A stretch of DNA of 64,000 nucleotides from Corynebacterium glucuronolyticum (GTDB lineage Bacteria; Actinomycetota; Actinomycetes; Mycobacteriales; Mycobacteriaceae). Position 1 is the stretch's first letter, and each line of letters begins with the position of its first letter. The translations under genes and the position numbers were made by a program. Below are positions 26,301 through 34,309 of this stretch, piece after piece. Location: assembly GCA_022772305.1 (NCBI GenBank), contig JALFAQ010000061.1, positions 30,600-94,599 on the forward strand. The letters run 5' to 3'. Under the pieces are notes generated by a model that was not told the origin of the DNA, searched no databases, and was given only the letters and a program-made list of their open reading frames with translations.

Positions 26301-27139
26301 ACGCAGCTATGGGCTTCGAATACGGATACTCCGTTGGTAACCCGGATGCTGTCGTCGCCTGGGAGGGTCAGTTCGGTGACTTCGCCAACGGTGCACAGAC
26401 CATCATTGATGAGTATGTGTCCTCCGGCGAGGCCAAGTGGGGTCAGCTTTCCAAGCTCATCCTCCTCCTCCCGCACGGCTACGAAGGCCAGGGCCCGGAC
26501 CACTCCTCCGCACGTATCGAGCGTTACCTGCAGCTGTGCGCTGAGGGCTCGATGACGCTGGCACAGCCGTCTGAGCCGGCCAACTACTTCCACCTGCTGC
26601 GTCGCCACGCATTGGGTGAGATGAAGCGCCCGCTCGTCGTCTTCACCCCGAAATCGATGCTGCGTAACAAGATGGCAGTGTCCAAGCCTGAGGACTTCAC
26701 CGATGTGAAGAAGTTCCGCTCCGTCATCAACGATCCCCGCTTTGTCGATGTCGACGGCAACGTCACCGGCGAGGTGGACAAGATCAAGAAGGTCATCCTC
26801 TGCTCCGGCAAGGTCTACTGGGATCTGGAGAAGGAGCGTCAGAAGAGGGAAATCGAGGACATCGCGATCATCCGCATCGAGATGCTGCACCCGATCCCCT
26901 ACAACCGCATCCGCGAAGCACTCGAGGTATTCCCCAACTACGAGGAGCTGCGTTACGTACAGGACGAGCCCGCCAACCAGGGTGCCTGGCCGTTCATGCA
27001 GCTGCATCTCCCCGAGCTTATCGAGAACCTGCCCCGCATGCGTCGCATCTCCCGCCGCGCCCAGTCATCGACAGCAACCGGTGTGGCCAAGGTGCACCAG
27101 TTCGAGCAGAAGCAGCTCATTGACGAAGCACTGAGCTAA
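23354..27139 (+). CDS. odhA: 2-oxoglutarate dehydrogenase OdhA (E2-E1 fusion)
   Basis: A 1261-residue enzyme of the TCA cycle that decarboxylates 2-oxoglutarate with thiamine diphosphate. As in Corynebacterium and Mycobacterium (Kgd), the E1 is fused to an N-terminal acyltransferase domain without a lipoyl domain. Segments: N-terminal FGANQWLVDDMYQQF motif (1-40), Lys/Ala/Pro-rich linker (about 45-85), E2-like domain (about 110-360) with DHRVIQGAESG near 345, then E1 with PHRGRLNVLAN near 575, HGDAAFAG near 676 and RRRGHNEADDPS near 778. In C. glutamicum it works in a mixed complex with AceF and Lpd and is inhibited by OdhI; that is family knowledge. GTG start. The gene stands alone with its own long regulatory region. 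Confidence 0.97.
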   Translation: MTTQDFGANQWLVDDMYQQFKKDPTSVDDEWKAYFEKGGKPDTGLTDSPSTPSKTSKAEKPAAPKATSKKQASSPEKAKDGLGMEEQEEHTQVAEHAFDSAPEIKRLSDAEEALWKKKLERSPLSKIADKPEPGKEVMKGIAKATAKNMDISLEVPTATSVKDMPAKLMFENRSIINNHLKRTRGGKISFTHIIGWAIVKAVQIHPAMNVSYEEKDGKRYFVTPEHINLGLAVDTRQKNGDRALVVATIKECETLSFHEFVDKYEDIVDRSRTGELGLEDFQGVTISLTNPGGIGTRHSVPRLTKGQGAIIGVGSMDYPAEFQGASTDRLAELGVGKLVTITSTYDHRVIQGAESGEFLTDLSKLLVDDAFWDEIFREMRIPHSPMRWAQDVPNIGVDKNTRVAHLIEAYRSRGHLIADTNPLHYIQPGVSAPDHSDLDIETHGLTLWDLDRTFNVGGFAGQERMTLREVLDKLYAAYTLKVGSEYMHILDHDERTWLQDRIEGGLARPTHAEQKYVLQKLNAAEAFENFLQTKYIGQKRFSLEGAESLIPLMDAVIDTAAGQGLDEAVIAMPHRGRLNVLANIVGKPLRTIFSEFEGNMDPAAPGGSGDVKYHLGAEGEHIQMFGEGEIKVTLAANPSHLEAVDPVHVGIVRAKQDLLNKGESEDGFSVIPIQLHGDAAFAGLGVVQETLNLAQLRGYTVGGTVHIVVNNQIGFTTTPDSGRSSHYATDQGKAYDCPVFHVNGDDPEAVVWVGQLAAEYRRRFGKDVFIDMICYRRRGHNEADDPSMTQPRLYELIDNHESVRTSYTRDLIGRGELTDDEVEKVEQDFHDQMETVFDEVKAQGKEKAKAQEGITDSQKLAHGLDTSITKEELLAIGQSYANVPEDFEIHQRVKNLAKKRTESVEKGGIDWAWGELLALGSLAGEGKLVRIAGEDTRRGTFTQRHAVLFDPNSGDEFNPIDAYARSQNNGGKFLVYNSSLSEYAAMGFEYGYSVGNPDAVVAWEGQFGDFANGAQTIIDEYVSSGEAKWGQLSKLILLLPHGYEGQGPDHSSARIERYLQLCAEGSMTLAQPSEPANYFHLLRRHALGEMKRPLVVFTPKSMLRNKMAVSKPEDFTDVKKFRSVINDPRFVDVDGNVTGEVDKIKKVILCSGKVYWDLEKERQKREIEDIAIIRIEMLHPIPYNRIREALEVFPNYEELRYVQDEPANQGAWPFMQLHLPELIENLPRMRRISRRAQSSTATGVAKVHQFEQKQLIDEALS

Positions 27140-27182
27140 TCGGTACGTCGCACGGGCCGGCAGGCCCAACTTGACCGGAAAC

Positions 27183-27212
27183 TCCCCTATCCACTGAGAT
27201 GGGGGAATTTTT
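27183..27212 (+). terminator. Terminator after odhA
   Basis: TCCCC-T-ATC pairs with GAT-GGGGGA around CACTGA, followed by ATTTTTGG. It lies 45 bases after the odhA stop and just before the next promoter. Confidence 0.65.
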
Positions 27213-27217
27213 GGTTC

Positions 27218-27223
27218 TATAGT
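27218..27223 (+). promoter_or_regulatory. -10 element of pip, probably leaderless
   Basis: TATAGT ends 6 bases before the ATG at 27230, and the gene has no usable Shine-Dalgarno sequence. Transcription would start at or next to the A of the start codon. Confidence 0.55.
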
Positions 27224-27229
27224 TGGAGT

Positions 27230-28234
27230 ATGTACCAAGAATCACTCCCCTACGAAGAGGGACATCTAGACGTTGGCGATGGCCAGCAGATTTACTACGC
27301 ACTTTCCGGCAACCCCAACGGAAAACCCGCCGTCTTTGTTCACGGCGGCCCCGGAGGTGGCGCACCGCTTGCCGATACGTGCTTCTTCAATCCCGAGAAA
27401 TACAAAATCATTCGCTTTGACCAGCGCGGGTGTGGAAACTCCACGCCTCGAATCAGCGATCCAGATATCGATCTCGAAGCAAATCTCAAGGTCAACACCA
27501 CGCCGCACCTCGTTGCTGACATCGAGAAGCTGCGGGAGCACCTTGGTATCGAACGATGGCTCGTGTTCGGTGGCTCCTGGGGGTCCACGCTGTCCCTCGC
27601 CTACGCAGAGGCCCACCCCGATCACGTAACGGAGCTCGTACTCCGCGGTATCTTCCTCCTTCGCCGTACGGAGTTGGATTTCTACTACAACGGCGGTGCG
27701 GCACATATCTTCCCCGATAAGTGGGAAAGCTACCTGGAGCCGATCCCGGAGGATAAAAAGCCGCCGAAGGGTGATGTTCATGGGCGTACCCACCTGGACG
27801 ATGTTGACCTGATCGCCGAATACCACTCGCTCCTTATGTCCGACGATTACGAGACGGCGCTGCGCGCCGGTATTGCCTGGTCGACGTGGGAGGGTGCAAC
27901 GAGTCATCTGCTCGTTCCGGAGGAGCCAGATTATGCTGAACCCGAATTTGCTCTCACCTTTGCGCGAATCGAGAATCACTACTTCTACAACGGTGCCTTC
28001 ATGGAAGACGGTGAGCTGCTGAAGAAGGAGAACATCGACAAGATCCGCGACATCCCTGCAACGATTGTGCAGGGGCGCTACGATGTCGTCTGCCCCGCAA
28101 TCTCCGCCTGGCAGCTGCACCAGGCGTGGCCGGAGGCAGATTTCCACCTCTCGCCTGCTGCAGGACACGCATCCCGCGAGGAGCAGAACCTGGAAGCGCT
28201 CGTCGCAGCCACCGATGCATACGCCACCAGGTAG
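27230..28234 (+). CDS. pip: Proline iminopeptidase
   Basis: A 334-residue alpha/beta hydrolase of peptidase family S33 that removes N-terminal proline from peptides. Features: oxyanion HGGPGGG near 39-45, FDQRGCGNS near 64, nucleophile elbow GGSWGSTL with Ser near 116, Asp in GRYDVVCP near 283 and His in AAGHAS near 310, all in the expected order. Length matches the family (about 310-330). A leaderless start fits the -10 at 27218. It could supply proline to the PutA route, although that gene is about 26 kb away. Confidence 0.93.
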   Translation: MYQESLPYEEGHLDVGDGQQIYYALSGNPNGKPAVFVHGGPGGGAPLADTCFFNPEKYKIIRFDQRGCGNSTPRISDPDIDLEANLKVNTTPHLVADIEKLREHLGIERWLVFGGSWGSTLSLAYAEAHPDHVTELVLRGIFLLRRTELDFYYNGGAAHIFPDKWESYLEPIPEDKKPPKGDVHGRTHLDDVDLIAEYHSLLMSDDYETALRAGIAWSTWEGATSHLLVPEEPDYAEPEFALTFARIENHYFYNGAFMEDGELLKKENIDKIRDIPATIVQGRYDVVCPAISAWQLHQAWPEADFHLSPAAGHASREEQNLEALVAATDAYATR

Positions 28235-28266
28235 CTAATCGACTCCGCTATAACACAGTCCCAGTG

Positions 28267-28313
28267 ACCTGGTGATGCTACGGGCACAGCGCTCTCTGTA
28301 TCACCAGGTTTTA
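28267..28313 (+). terminator. Rho-independent terminator after pip
   Basis: Perfect 10-bp stem ACCTGGTGAT / ATCACCAGGT (28267-28276, 28300-28309) with TTTTAC following. Confidence 0.8.
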
Positions 28314-28370
28314 CGCCTCTAGAAGACCATTTTTCTGGTTCGGGGTGGCCGGGATGTTCCGGTTTTGGTC

Positions 28371-28376
28371 TAGGCT
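28371..28376 (+). promoter_or_regulatory. -10 element of pth
   Basis: TAGGCT lies 8 bases before the ATG at 28385, with no ribosome site between. This fits a leaderless or nearly leaderless transcript. Confidence 0.45.
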
Positions 28377-28384
28377 TATCAAGT

Positions 28385-28954
28385 ATGAGCGCTACCTTCC
28401 TAGTTGTTGGTCTGGGTAACCCCGGCCCCACATACGAGATCACTCGCCACAACATCGGCTTCCTTACCGCAGATGAGGTTGCAGAGTCACTCGCGCCGGC
28501 CTACGTGGGCGGACCGCAGTGGAAGGTAGAATCCAAAATGCGCGCGATGGTCGCCGAGGAGACGTTCCGGGGAGCAAAGGTGATCGTCGCAAAGCCTCAA
28601 ACCATGATGAATCTTTCAGGCGAAGCCGTGAGCCTCATAACCCGGTTCTACTCCATCCCCGCCAGCAATGTCATAGTCATTCACGATGAGCTTGACCGTG
28701 ACTTCTCCACTGTCGAAACAAAGATCGGTGGCGGCTTCGGTGGTCACAACGGGCTAAAATCCATCGCACAGCACCTGAAGACTCCTGATTTCGCACGTGT
28801 GCGTGTCGGGATCGGTCGTCCTCCGGAACGGATGCGCCCGGCGGATTTTGTCCTGCAAAAATTCTCCGCAAAGGAACGCGATGAGTTGCCATTCATCTGC
28901 GCCGATGCCGAAAGAGAAGTGACTCGGTGGCTGGCATCACAGCATAAAGGCTAA
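28385..28954 (+). CDS. pth: Peptidyl-tRNA hydrolase
   Basis: A 189-residue Pth enzyme that frees tRNA from peptidyl-tRNAs dropped by stalled ribosomes. The N-terminal VVGLGNPGPTYEITRHNIGF holds the catalytic His near 22, KPQTMMNLSGE (about 70-80) contributes the conserved Asn, and VIHDELDRDF near 99 the Asp. GGFGGHNGLKSI near 120 is the RNA-binding loop. The neighbours are unrelated (peptidase before, lipoprotein after on the other strand). Corynebacteria usually carry two pth genes; only one is in this window. Confidence 0.95.
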   Translation: MSATFLVVGLGNPGPTYEITRHNIGFLTADEVAESLAPAYVGGPQWKVESKMRAMVAEETFRGAKVIVAKPQTMMNLSGEAVSLITRFYSIPASNVIVIHDELDRDFSTVETKIGGGFGGHNGLKSIAQHLKTPDFARVRVGIGRPPERMRPADFVLQKFSAKERDELPFICADAEREVTRWLASQHKG

Positions 28955-28995
28955 ACCCATGTCGTCTCTGGCTCTGTGGTGCCGATTCCCGTTGA

Positions 28996-29012
28996 AGCTG
29001 TCAGCAACAGCT
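28996..29012. other. Small hairpin between pth and the lipoprotein gene
   Basis: AGCTGT-CAGCA-ACAGCT between convergent genes. No T run on either side; a weak terminator at best. Confidence 0.3.
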
Positions 29013-29053
29013 GGACGCACAGGGAGCACTTGCTAGCGCAGACAGCGCGGTGG

Positions 29054-29743
29054 CTAGAGATCGTTCGCGCGGAGGTAATCCTGTACAACCACGGATAGGT
29101 TCAAGTCGCCGTGGGCCTTTTCTGTTAGCTTTTCCACGTCTTTCGTGCTGATTGTGCCGGAAACCTGATTGAGCAGGAGCCTTTCATGGCGATCAAACAT
29201 CGATGACCGAAAAACAGGAACAATATTCTGCGGCAGCGGAGGATCATTCACGTCTGCGCATCCAATGGCGCTCGATGGGTTTCCTGCTGTTGCCTTTTCC
29301 GGGAGGTTCGCGACCATCGTCTCATAAACCTTGTCGCGCCACTTGCCGCTATTCTTGTCTACCTTTCCTGTCTCTAGTTCGGCTACGTATTCTTCAGATA
29401 GACGCACTGCTTCTTTGTAATTCAGCGAAGCCAACAGTTCACCTGTACAGCCGAAGATGAGGTCAGCTTGGTGCTCTGATAGAAGTCGCAACCGGTCAGA
29501 GTTCTCTGCCATCTGTTCTACGTGATACAAGGCGGGGATGTTCGCATTATTCATCGCTCCCTCGTACAGACCACCCAGCATGATCTGCTGCGGACGAGTC
29601 TGATCGACCACCACGGTAACCGGATCTTCTGCGGTGGGATCCTCATATGAATGTGGCTCCTGAGTGCATGCGGTAGCAAGGGTCGCTACTGCCAGAACAG
29701 TCGCACCCCAGGCGAGATTCCGCTGCCGAGAGGTCTGGGCCAC
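29054..29743 (-). CDS. Predicted lipoprotein, solute-binding-protein-like
   Basis: A 229-residue exported protein. Residues 1-25 form a signal peptide ending in a lipobox-like LATAC, with Cys26 as the probable acylated residue. The mature part begins with a Glu/Asp/Pro linker and continues with DPVTVVVDQTRPQQIMLGGLYEGAM, which recalls the first strand of OpuC/glycine-betaine-type binding proteins, but the protein is shorter than those (about 300 residues) and no transporter gene is adjacent. Two Cys in the mature part (FGCTGELL, IGCADVND) could pair. The function is unknown. It is divergent from corA. Confidence 0.7.
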   Translation of the reverse strand: MAQTSRQRNLAWGATVLAVATLATACTQEPHSYEDPTAEDPVTVVVDQTRPQQIMLGGLYEGAMNNANIPALYHVEQMAENSDRLRLLSEHQADLIFGCTGELLASLNYKEAVRLSEEYVAELETGKVDKNSGKWRDKVYETMVANLPEKATAGNPSSAIGCADVNDPPLPQNIVPVFRSSMFDRHERLLLNQVSGTISTKDVEKLTEKAHGDLNLSVVVQDYLRANDL

Positions 29744-29900
29744 TGGCCGTCAACTCCTTTCCATCCGCATGGCGGTATGCGTTCACATCTTTGTCCTATC
29801 CTACAGCGCATACAAACCGCTCTTAAGTTTCGCAGAACAGTGGGACGGGGTACCTTTAGACTTCGGACGAAAAACCTTTAGGACTAGAAGGGGAGGCCTC

Positions 29901-30935
29901 ATGACCGAACCAGCCAGCAAAATCCATGTCCCCGTGGAGCGCGCCATCGAACGATGCACCGTGTACAAGAATGGTCGCCCGGTCCGTGGCAGATTCAACC
30001 ACAAGGAAGCCCTAGAAGAGGTCCGCTCCAGCGGCGAGGGCTATGTGTGGGTCTCCCTCAATGCCCCAGACCAGCAACAAATGGTTTCCCTTTCCGAGAC
30101 ATTTGGAGTCCACGAGCTAATCGTTGAAGATGCAGTCTACGCACGTCAGAGGCCAAAAGTAGAGCGGTACGAAGATCAACTGTTCATGGTCATTCGCAGT
30201 ATTGCCTACCAGGATATTGACGAAGTCGTCGATACGAGGGAAGTCATCTCCACCGGTGAGATCCAGATGATCATGGGCTCGGACTTCATCATCACCATCC
30301 GCCACGCAGCAGCCAACGTGGTCAAGGATCTCCGCCGGAAGGTCGAGGAGGATCCCGAGCTTAATGCCTTAGGCCCCGCCTACATCGCCTGGCTGGTCTC
30401 CGATATCCTCGTGGATTCTTACTTGTCCATTTCCCACGAGCTTTCGACGGAAGTGGACGAGCTTGAGGAGACGGTATTCACTCCGAACAACGACTTCGAC
30501 ATCGAGGATATTTACACCCTCAAACGTGAGATTCTTGAGATGCGGCACGCCATCGACCCGTTGGCCCCCGCCCTCAAGTCCCTCATCCACCGGCAGAAGG
30601 ATCTCCTGCCAGAGGAACTCCGCTCCTACTACCGCGATGTCATGGACCATGAACTTGTAGCAATGGACCTTACCTCGCAATATGATGAGCGACTCAGCTC
30701 CCTCATCAACGCTGCTGTGGCAAAAGTACAAATCCAGCAGAACTCGGATATGCGTAAGATTTCGGCCGTGTTCGGTTTGTTGGCCATCCCCACGGCTATT
30801 GCCGGAATCTACGGAATGAACTTCGATGTCATGCCAGAGTTGCATTACGAATACGGGTACCCCGCCGTACTCGTCGTCATGTTGATCACGATTGTCGTCG
30901 TCTACATCTACCTGCGCCGTAACAAGTGGCTGTAG
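29901..30935 (+). CDS. corA: Magnesium/cobalt transporter CorA
   Basis: A 344-residue CorA-family channel for Mg2+ uptake. The N-terminal ~240 residues are the acidic cytoplasmic funnel, residues ~255-280 the long stalk helix, and the C-terminus has two membrane helices with the YGMNFDVMPEL selectivity motif (GMN near 309) between them and a basic end (RRNKWL). The ATG at 29901 follows GAAGGGGAGG, an excellent site; the frame is open much further upstream but that part is non-coding leader. Two more Mg-linked genes (MgtE-N/CBS, DUF1003) lie 1-3 kb downstream. Confidence 0.95.
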   Translation: MTEPASKIHVPVERAIERCTVYKNGRPVRGRFNHKEALEEVRSSGEGYVWVSLNAPDQQQMVSLSETFGVHELIVEDAVYARQRPKVERYEDQLFMVIRSIAYQDIDEVVDTREVISTGEIQMIMGSDFIITIRHAAANVVKDLRRKVEEDPELNALGPAYIAWLVSDILVDSYLSISHELSTEVDELEETVFTPNNDFDIEDIYTLKREILEMRHAIDPLAPALKSLIHRQKDLLPEELRSYYRDVMDHELVAMDLTSQYDERLSSLINAAVAKVQIQQNSDMRKISAVFGLLAIPTAIAGIYGMNFDVMPELHYEYGYPAVLVVMLITIVVVYIYLRRNKWL

Positions 30936-30973
30936 GAGACGAAAGCCCTCTTCCACGGGAGCAGTTAAAAAGA

Positions 30974-31014
30974 AACAGCCACGCCCTGGTGTGAAGGGCG
31001 TGGCTGTTATCGTT
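30974..31014. terminator. Bidirectional terminator
   Basis: Perfect 13-bp stem AACAGCCACGCCC / GGGCGTGGCTGTT (30974-30986, 30996-31008). The plus side is followed by ATCGTTTTC, the minus side by TCTTTTTAAC. It separates corA from the convergent stress-protein gene. Confidence 0.88.
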
Positions 31015-31028
31015 TTCAAATCGTGTAA

Positions 31029-31739
31029 TTAGGAAAGCCGCGAGCTACCGGAGTCGTTAACGTCACCGGTTGCTGTGTTGTTTGAGGCATCATTCGTTGG
31101 TGCGGTTCGTGGCGCGTCGCCTTCTACACGGGGCTCCGCCGGTGTGTTCTCTACGCCATCGGAAGCAGCGAGGCCTTCTCCCCCTGCCGCACCATCAGCG
31201 GGGCGCTCCTCGACGCCGGACGGCTTGTTTGATTCAGGGAGCTTACCTGCGGTGGTGCGGGGACGGATCTTGCTGTATGTCTCCGCGATGAGATCCCTTG
31301 CACGTGGCGCGTCCCTCTCACTGCACAGGACGTCATAGCGTGTCGCGACAATAGAAGTGGTAGACGTGAAATCACGCTTTCCACTGGACGTGCCATATGC
31401 AATGGCAGCAAAAATAACGCCAAAGATAGCGCCGATGACCAGGCCAGAAAGCAGCGGGGCGAGGAAGGTCGCGGAGAAGATTCCCATCAGCAGGCCGAAG
31501 AACAGACCCATCCATGCGCCTGATGCGGCTCCGGCACCGATGACTTTGCCCCATGTGAGCTTGCCGTGGACGTTTTCCACCTGCATAAGGTCAACGCCGA
31601 CGATGGTGATCTCCTGGACGGGGAAATCCTTGTCTGAAAGCATATCCACCGCAGCCTGAGCCTCTGCATATGTCTTGAAGCTTCCGACTGGCCAGCCTGT
31701 CGGCGGTCCTGGTGCGATCATCCGTTGTGTTCCTGGCAT
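31029..31739 (-). CDS. General stress protein, YflT/GSP17M domain
   Basis: A 236-residue protein. The N-terminal domain (GWPVGSFKTYAEAQAAVDML, then FPVQEITIVGVDLMQVENVHGKLT) matches the GSP17M/YflT stress-protein domain. Two hydrophobic Gly/Ala helices follow (about residues 66-120: GAASGAWMGLFFGLLMGIFS and the next segment), so it is membrane-associated. The last ~70 residues are disordered, rich in Glu, Ala, Pro, Asn. AAAGGA precedes the ATG by 8 bases. The role in stress is inferred from the domain name only. Confidence 0.8.
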   Translation of the reverse strand: MPGTQRMIAPGPPTGWPVGSFKTYAEAQAAVDMLSDKDFPVQEITIVGVDLMQVENVHGKLTWGKVIGAGAASGAWMGLFFGLLMGIFSATFLAPLLSGLVIGAIFGVIFAAIAYGTSSGKRDFTSTTSIVATRYDVLCSERDAPRARDLIAETYSKIRPRTTAGKLPESNKPSGVEERPADGAAGGEGLAASDGVENTPAEPRVEGDAPRTAPTNDASNNTATGDVNDSGSSRLS

Positions 31740-32060
31740 TAAAAATTTCCTTTCAGTACTAGCGTGTAATAGCTTTACCTACCAAAACAAGTAGCCGGGG
31801 TTTTTTATTCCCTGCGCTACTTTCCAGGCAAAGCCTCCCGCTTCATCTCCCCTCCTTCGCGGCTGTCAGGCAGTGGCTGTGTGCCGGTCGAAACACAATC
31901 AACCACGCGTGCTGTAGAGCTTACAAACAGCGAGCAATCGGCAACCAGATTATGGAGGATGCCCCACACAGTATGTGTATGGGAAGTTTTCACGGGCGTA
32001 TATAGTAAACGACTCAGCTTTGCTTTTAGTTTCCTTCGCGGGAGCCGTAAACTTGGCACC
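31740..32060. other. Divergent intergenic region
   Basis: About 320 bases between the stress-protein gene and the MgtE-N/CBS gene. The plus-strand frame is open from 31881 but its translation has no family-like residues before 32061. A GC/T-rich stretch (GCCGGGGTTTTTTATT) near 31800 is the only notable element. No gene or Mg-sensing riboswitch is evident. Confidence 0.4.
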
Positions 32061-33443
32061 ATGACTTCTTCAACCCGGGTTTACGCTGGCAGACTGTCTG
32101 GCATGGTCGTGCGCGACCCAGATGCAGACAGCGTCGGCCGCGTCCGCGACGTTGTCCTCATGATTCGCCCAGATGGCCAGGATTCCAGGGCCTTGGGTCT
32201 CGTGGTGGAGATGGTTAACAAACGCCGAATCTTCGTCCCCATGCTGCGCATCGGCGAAATCACCCCGCAGGACATCATCCTCGTGACGGGCTCTGTATCC
32301 ATTCGCGCGTACAAGTCGCGTGCTGGTGAAATTACCGTATGGGACGATCTCATCGGGTCCAAAATTTCTGTTGATGACCCCGACTACCCCGATCTCCACG
32401 GCAAACCGGTGGAAATCGCCGACGTGGAACTCGAACGCACACGCACGAGGGACTGGATTGTGTCCTCAGTCGCGGTGTTCTCCAAGCGTCCCAAGTTTGG
32501 CCGCCGCCCAACGCTGAGAACAATTCCGTGGATGTATGTCCATGGCGTGTCCGCCAGTGGCGTTGGCCCCCGAGACGAAACGGCTGAACACATCGCAGAA
32601 CTTGATGATTTGCGCCCCGCTGATGCTGCGCAGATGTTTAGCGATCTCCCTGTTGCCGAACAGCGAGACGTAGCCGATGCGCTCAACGATGAGCGACTAG
32701 CCGATATCCTCCAGGAGCTGTCAGAAGATCACCAGGCCGAACTCATTGAGGCTCTGGATCTCGAGCGCGCCGCGGATGTTCTGGAAGAAATGGATCCGGA
32801 TGATGCCGCAGACCTCCTCGCCGAGTTGGACGATAACACCGCTGATGTGCTCCTTGAACTCATGGATCCGTCCGAATCGGCTCCCGTGCGTCGATTGATG
32901 ACGTTCTCCCCGGACACCGTAGGTGCTTTGATGACACCGGAGCCGCTCGTCGTCACTCCCCAGACGAGCGTGGCAGAAGCCTTAGCCATGGCTCGTAACC
33001 CTGATTTGGCCACCAGCTTGTCGTCGTTGTTGTTTGTTGTACGCCCGCCAACTGCCACACCGACGGGTACATACCTCGGTTGCGTCCATCTGCAAAAGCT
33101 CCTGCGGGAGGCACCCGGCGCGCTAGTCGCGGGGATCCTCGATCCAGATTTGCCTCCCCTGTACGCCAACGACTCGCAGGAGACTGCCGCCCGCTACTTT
33201 GCCCTGTATAACTTGGTCTGTGGTCCGGTTCTAGACGAGGCGGGCCACTTGCTCGGTGCCGTGGCCGTGGATGACCTGCTGGATCACCTCCTTCCGGAAG
33301 ACTGGCGCGAAGGAGGGATCCGCCCGGAACCCCCGCAATCGGCGAAGCCACAAGTGGGCAAACTGATTACAGAACGAGCCCGCGAGCTTCTACACTCAAA
33401 GTCTGCACATACCCCACAGAAGGGAGGCCCGGATCGTGGCTGA
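32061..33443 (+). CDS. MgtE N-domain / CBS protein without a membrane domain
   Basis: A 460-residue soluble protein. It has an N-terminal PRC-barrel-like part (RLSGMVVRDPDADSVGRVRDVVLM and a second copy after about residue 90), an MgtE N-terminal superhelix (DLRPADAAQMFSDLPVAEQRDVADAL, LADILQELSEDHQAELIEAL, about residues 180-285), then a CBS pair (VGALMTPEPLVVTPQTSVAEAL near 295). The transmembrane channel of a true MgtE is absent. M. tuberculosis Rv1232c has the same make-up and neighbours. ATG 32061 is chosen because conserved sequence starts there. The next gene overlaps by 8 bases, so the two are coupled. Likely a Mg2+-responsive regulator; partner unknown. Confidence 0.85.
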   Translation: MTSSTRVYAGRLSGMVVRDPDADSVGRVRDVVLMIRPDGQDSRALGLVVEMVNKRRIFVPMLRIGEITPQDIILVTGSVSIRAYKSRAGEITVWDDLIGSKISVDDPDYPDLHGKPVEIADVELERTRTRDWIVSSVAVFSKRPKFGRRPTLRTIPWMYVHGVSASGVGPRDETAEHIAELDDLRPADAAQMFSDLPVAEQRDVADALNDERLADILQELSEDHQAELIEALDLERAADVLEEMDPDDAADLLAELDDNTADVLLELMDPSESAPVRRLMTFSPDTVGALMTPEPLVVTPQTSVAEALAMARNPDLATSLSSLLFVVRPPTATPTGTYLGCVHLQKLLREAPGALVAGILDPDLPPLYANDSQETAARYFALYNLVCGPVLDEAGHLLGAVAVDDLLDHLLPEDWREGGIRPEPPQSAKPQVGKLITERARELLHSKSAHTPQKGGPDRG

Positions 33444-34068
33444 TCTCAATAGCGATGACCTGTCGCGTGGCGACCTTGATACTCCGGTTGCGGGTCGCCG
33501 CAGGCGGTGGTTCCGCATGGATGCCGACGCTGTCGGTGCCGTTGCAGAAAAGGTCGCACGCTTTTTTGGTACCGGCGAATATCTGGTGTGGCAGACGATC
33601 ATCGTTATCACGTGGATTCTGCTCAACGTTACTGGTCTGGCATTTGCGTGGGACCCGTATCCGTTCATTCTGTTGAATCTCGCGTTTTCCACCCAGGCCG
33701 CGTATTCCGCCCCACTCATTCTGTTGGCCCAAAACCGTCAAGAGGTACGTGACCGCCACAGTTTGCAGGAGGATCGGCGACGCGCGCAACAGACGAAGGC
33801 CGATACGGAATACCTTGCACGAGAGCTCGCGAGCCTGCGACTTGCTGTGGGTGAAACGGTGACGCGCGATTACCTGCGTGATCAGTTGGAGGACCTGCAG
33901 GACGTGCTGGAACGCCTAGAAGCAAAGATTGATGACGAGTCGGCAGCACGTCGTTCCGAACTCGCTTCGATTCTGACAGATCCGACGCAGGGCGATCTCG
34001 CCCCATCACATCGGGAACGTCACAGCGATGAGGAATCTGAGCCAGATCCCGATCACCCTGCTACGTAG
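33436..34068 (+). CDS. DUF1003 membrane protein
   Basis: A 210-residue protein of the DUF1003 family, GTG start inside the end of the preceding gene. Two membrane helices (about residues 54-72 and 78-97: WQTIIVITWILLNVTGLAF and LLNLAFSTQAAYSAPLILL), then QNRQEVRDRHSLQEDRRRAQQTKADTE, the family signature, and a coiled-coil-like acidic tail. The orthologous pair in mycobacteria is also adjacent to the MgtE-N/CBS protein, so the two proteins probably act together, possibly in Mg2+ handling. The biochemical role is unknown. Confidence 0.88.
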   Translation: MADLNSDDLSRGDLDTPVAGRRRRWFRMDADAVGAVAEKVARFFGTGEYLVWQTIIVITWILLNVTGLAFAWDPYPFILLNLAFSTQAAYSAPLILLAQNRQEVRDRHSLQEDRRRAQQTKADTEYLARELASLRLAVGETVTRDYLRDQLEDLQDVLERLEAKIDDESAARRSELASILTDPTQGDLAPSHRERHSDEESEPDPDHPAT

Positions 34069-34144
34069 ATTCCGGTTTTCCATTCACGTGTACTCCGGTG
34101 GGTGATTCTTCCACCTCCCGAGCCATGCCTTTGTGGATACATCA

Positions 34145-34156
34145 CCCATATATGGG
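34145..34156. other. 12-bp palindrome CCCATATATGGG
   Basis: A perfect palindrome about 150 bases before mrp, in a 240-base intergenic stretch that also contains GTACGTAC. Possible operator or chance. I see no gene here. Confidence 0.3.
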
Positions 34157-34309
34157 GCTTTGTAATCGTGTACGTACAATAGGAATGACTCATTTGAGAC
34201 GTTCGAGCGCCCTTTACGTTTCAGGGACACGTGCGGAAATGGCCACGCCATTGCCCACTCCCCGTGTTGGGCGCCACAATTTAGGAAGTGAAAGACACTA
34301 AGGCATTTT

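Noticed and set aside
29664..29900. N-terminal extension of CorA by 79 residues
   Set aside because: The upstream part has no CorA features and overlaps the divergent lipoprotein start; the ATG at 29901 has an excellent ribosome site.
34184..34303. Small upstream open frame of about 38 codons before mrp
   Set aside because: No ribosome site and no composition typical of coding; its -10-like TACAAT is only 4 bases from the ATG.
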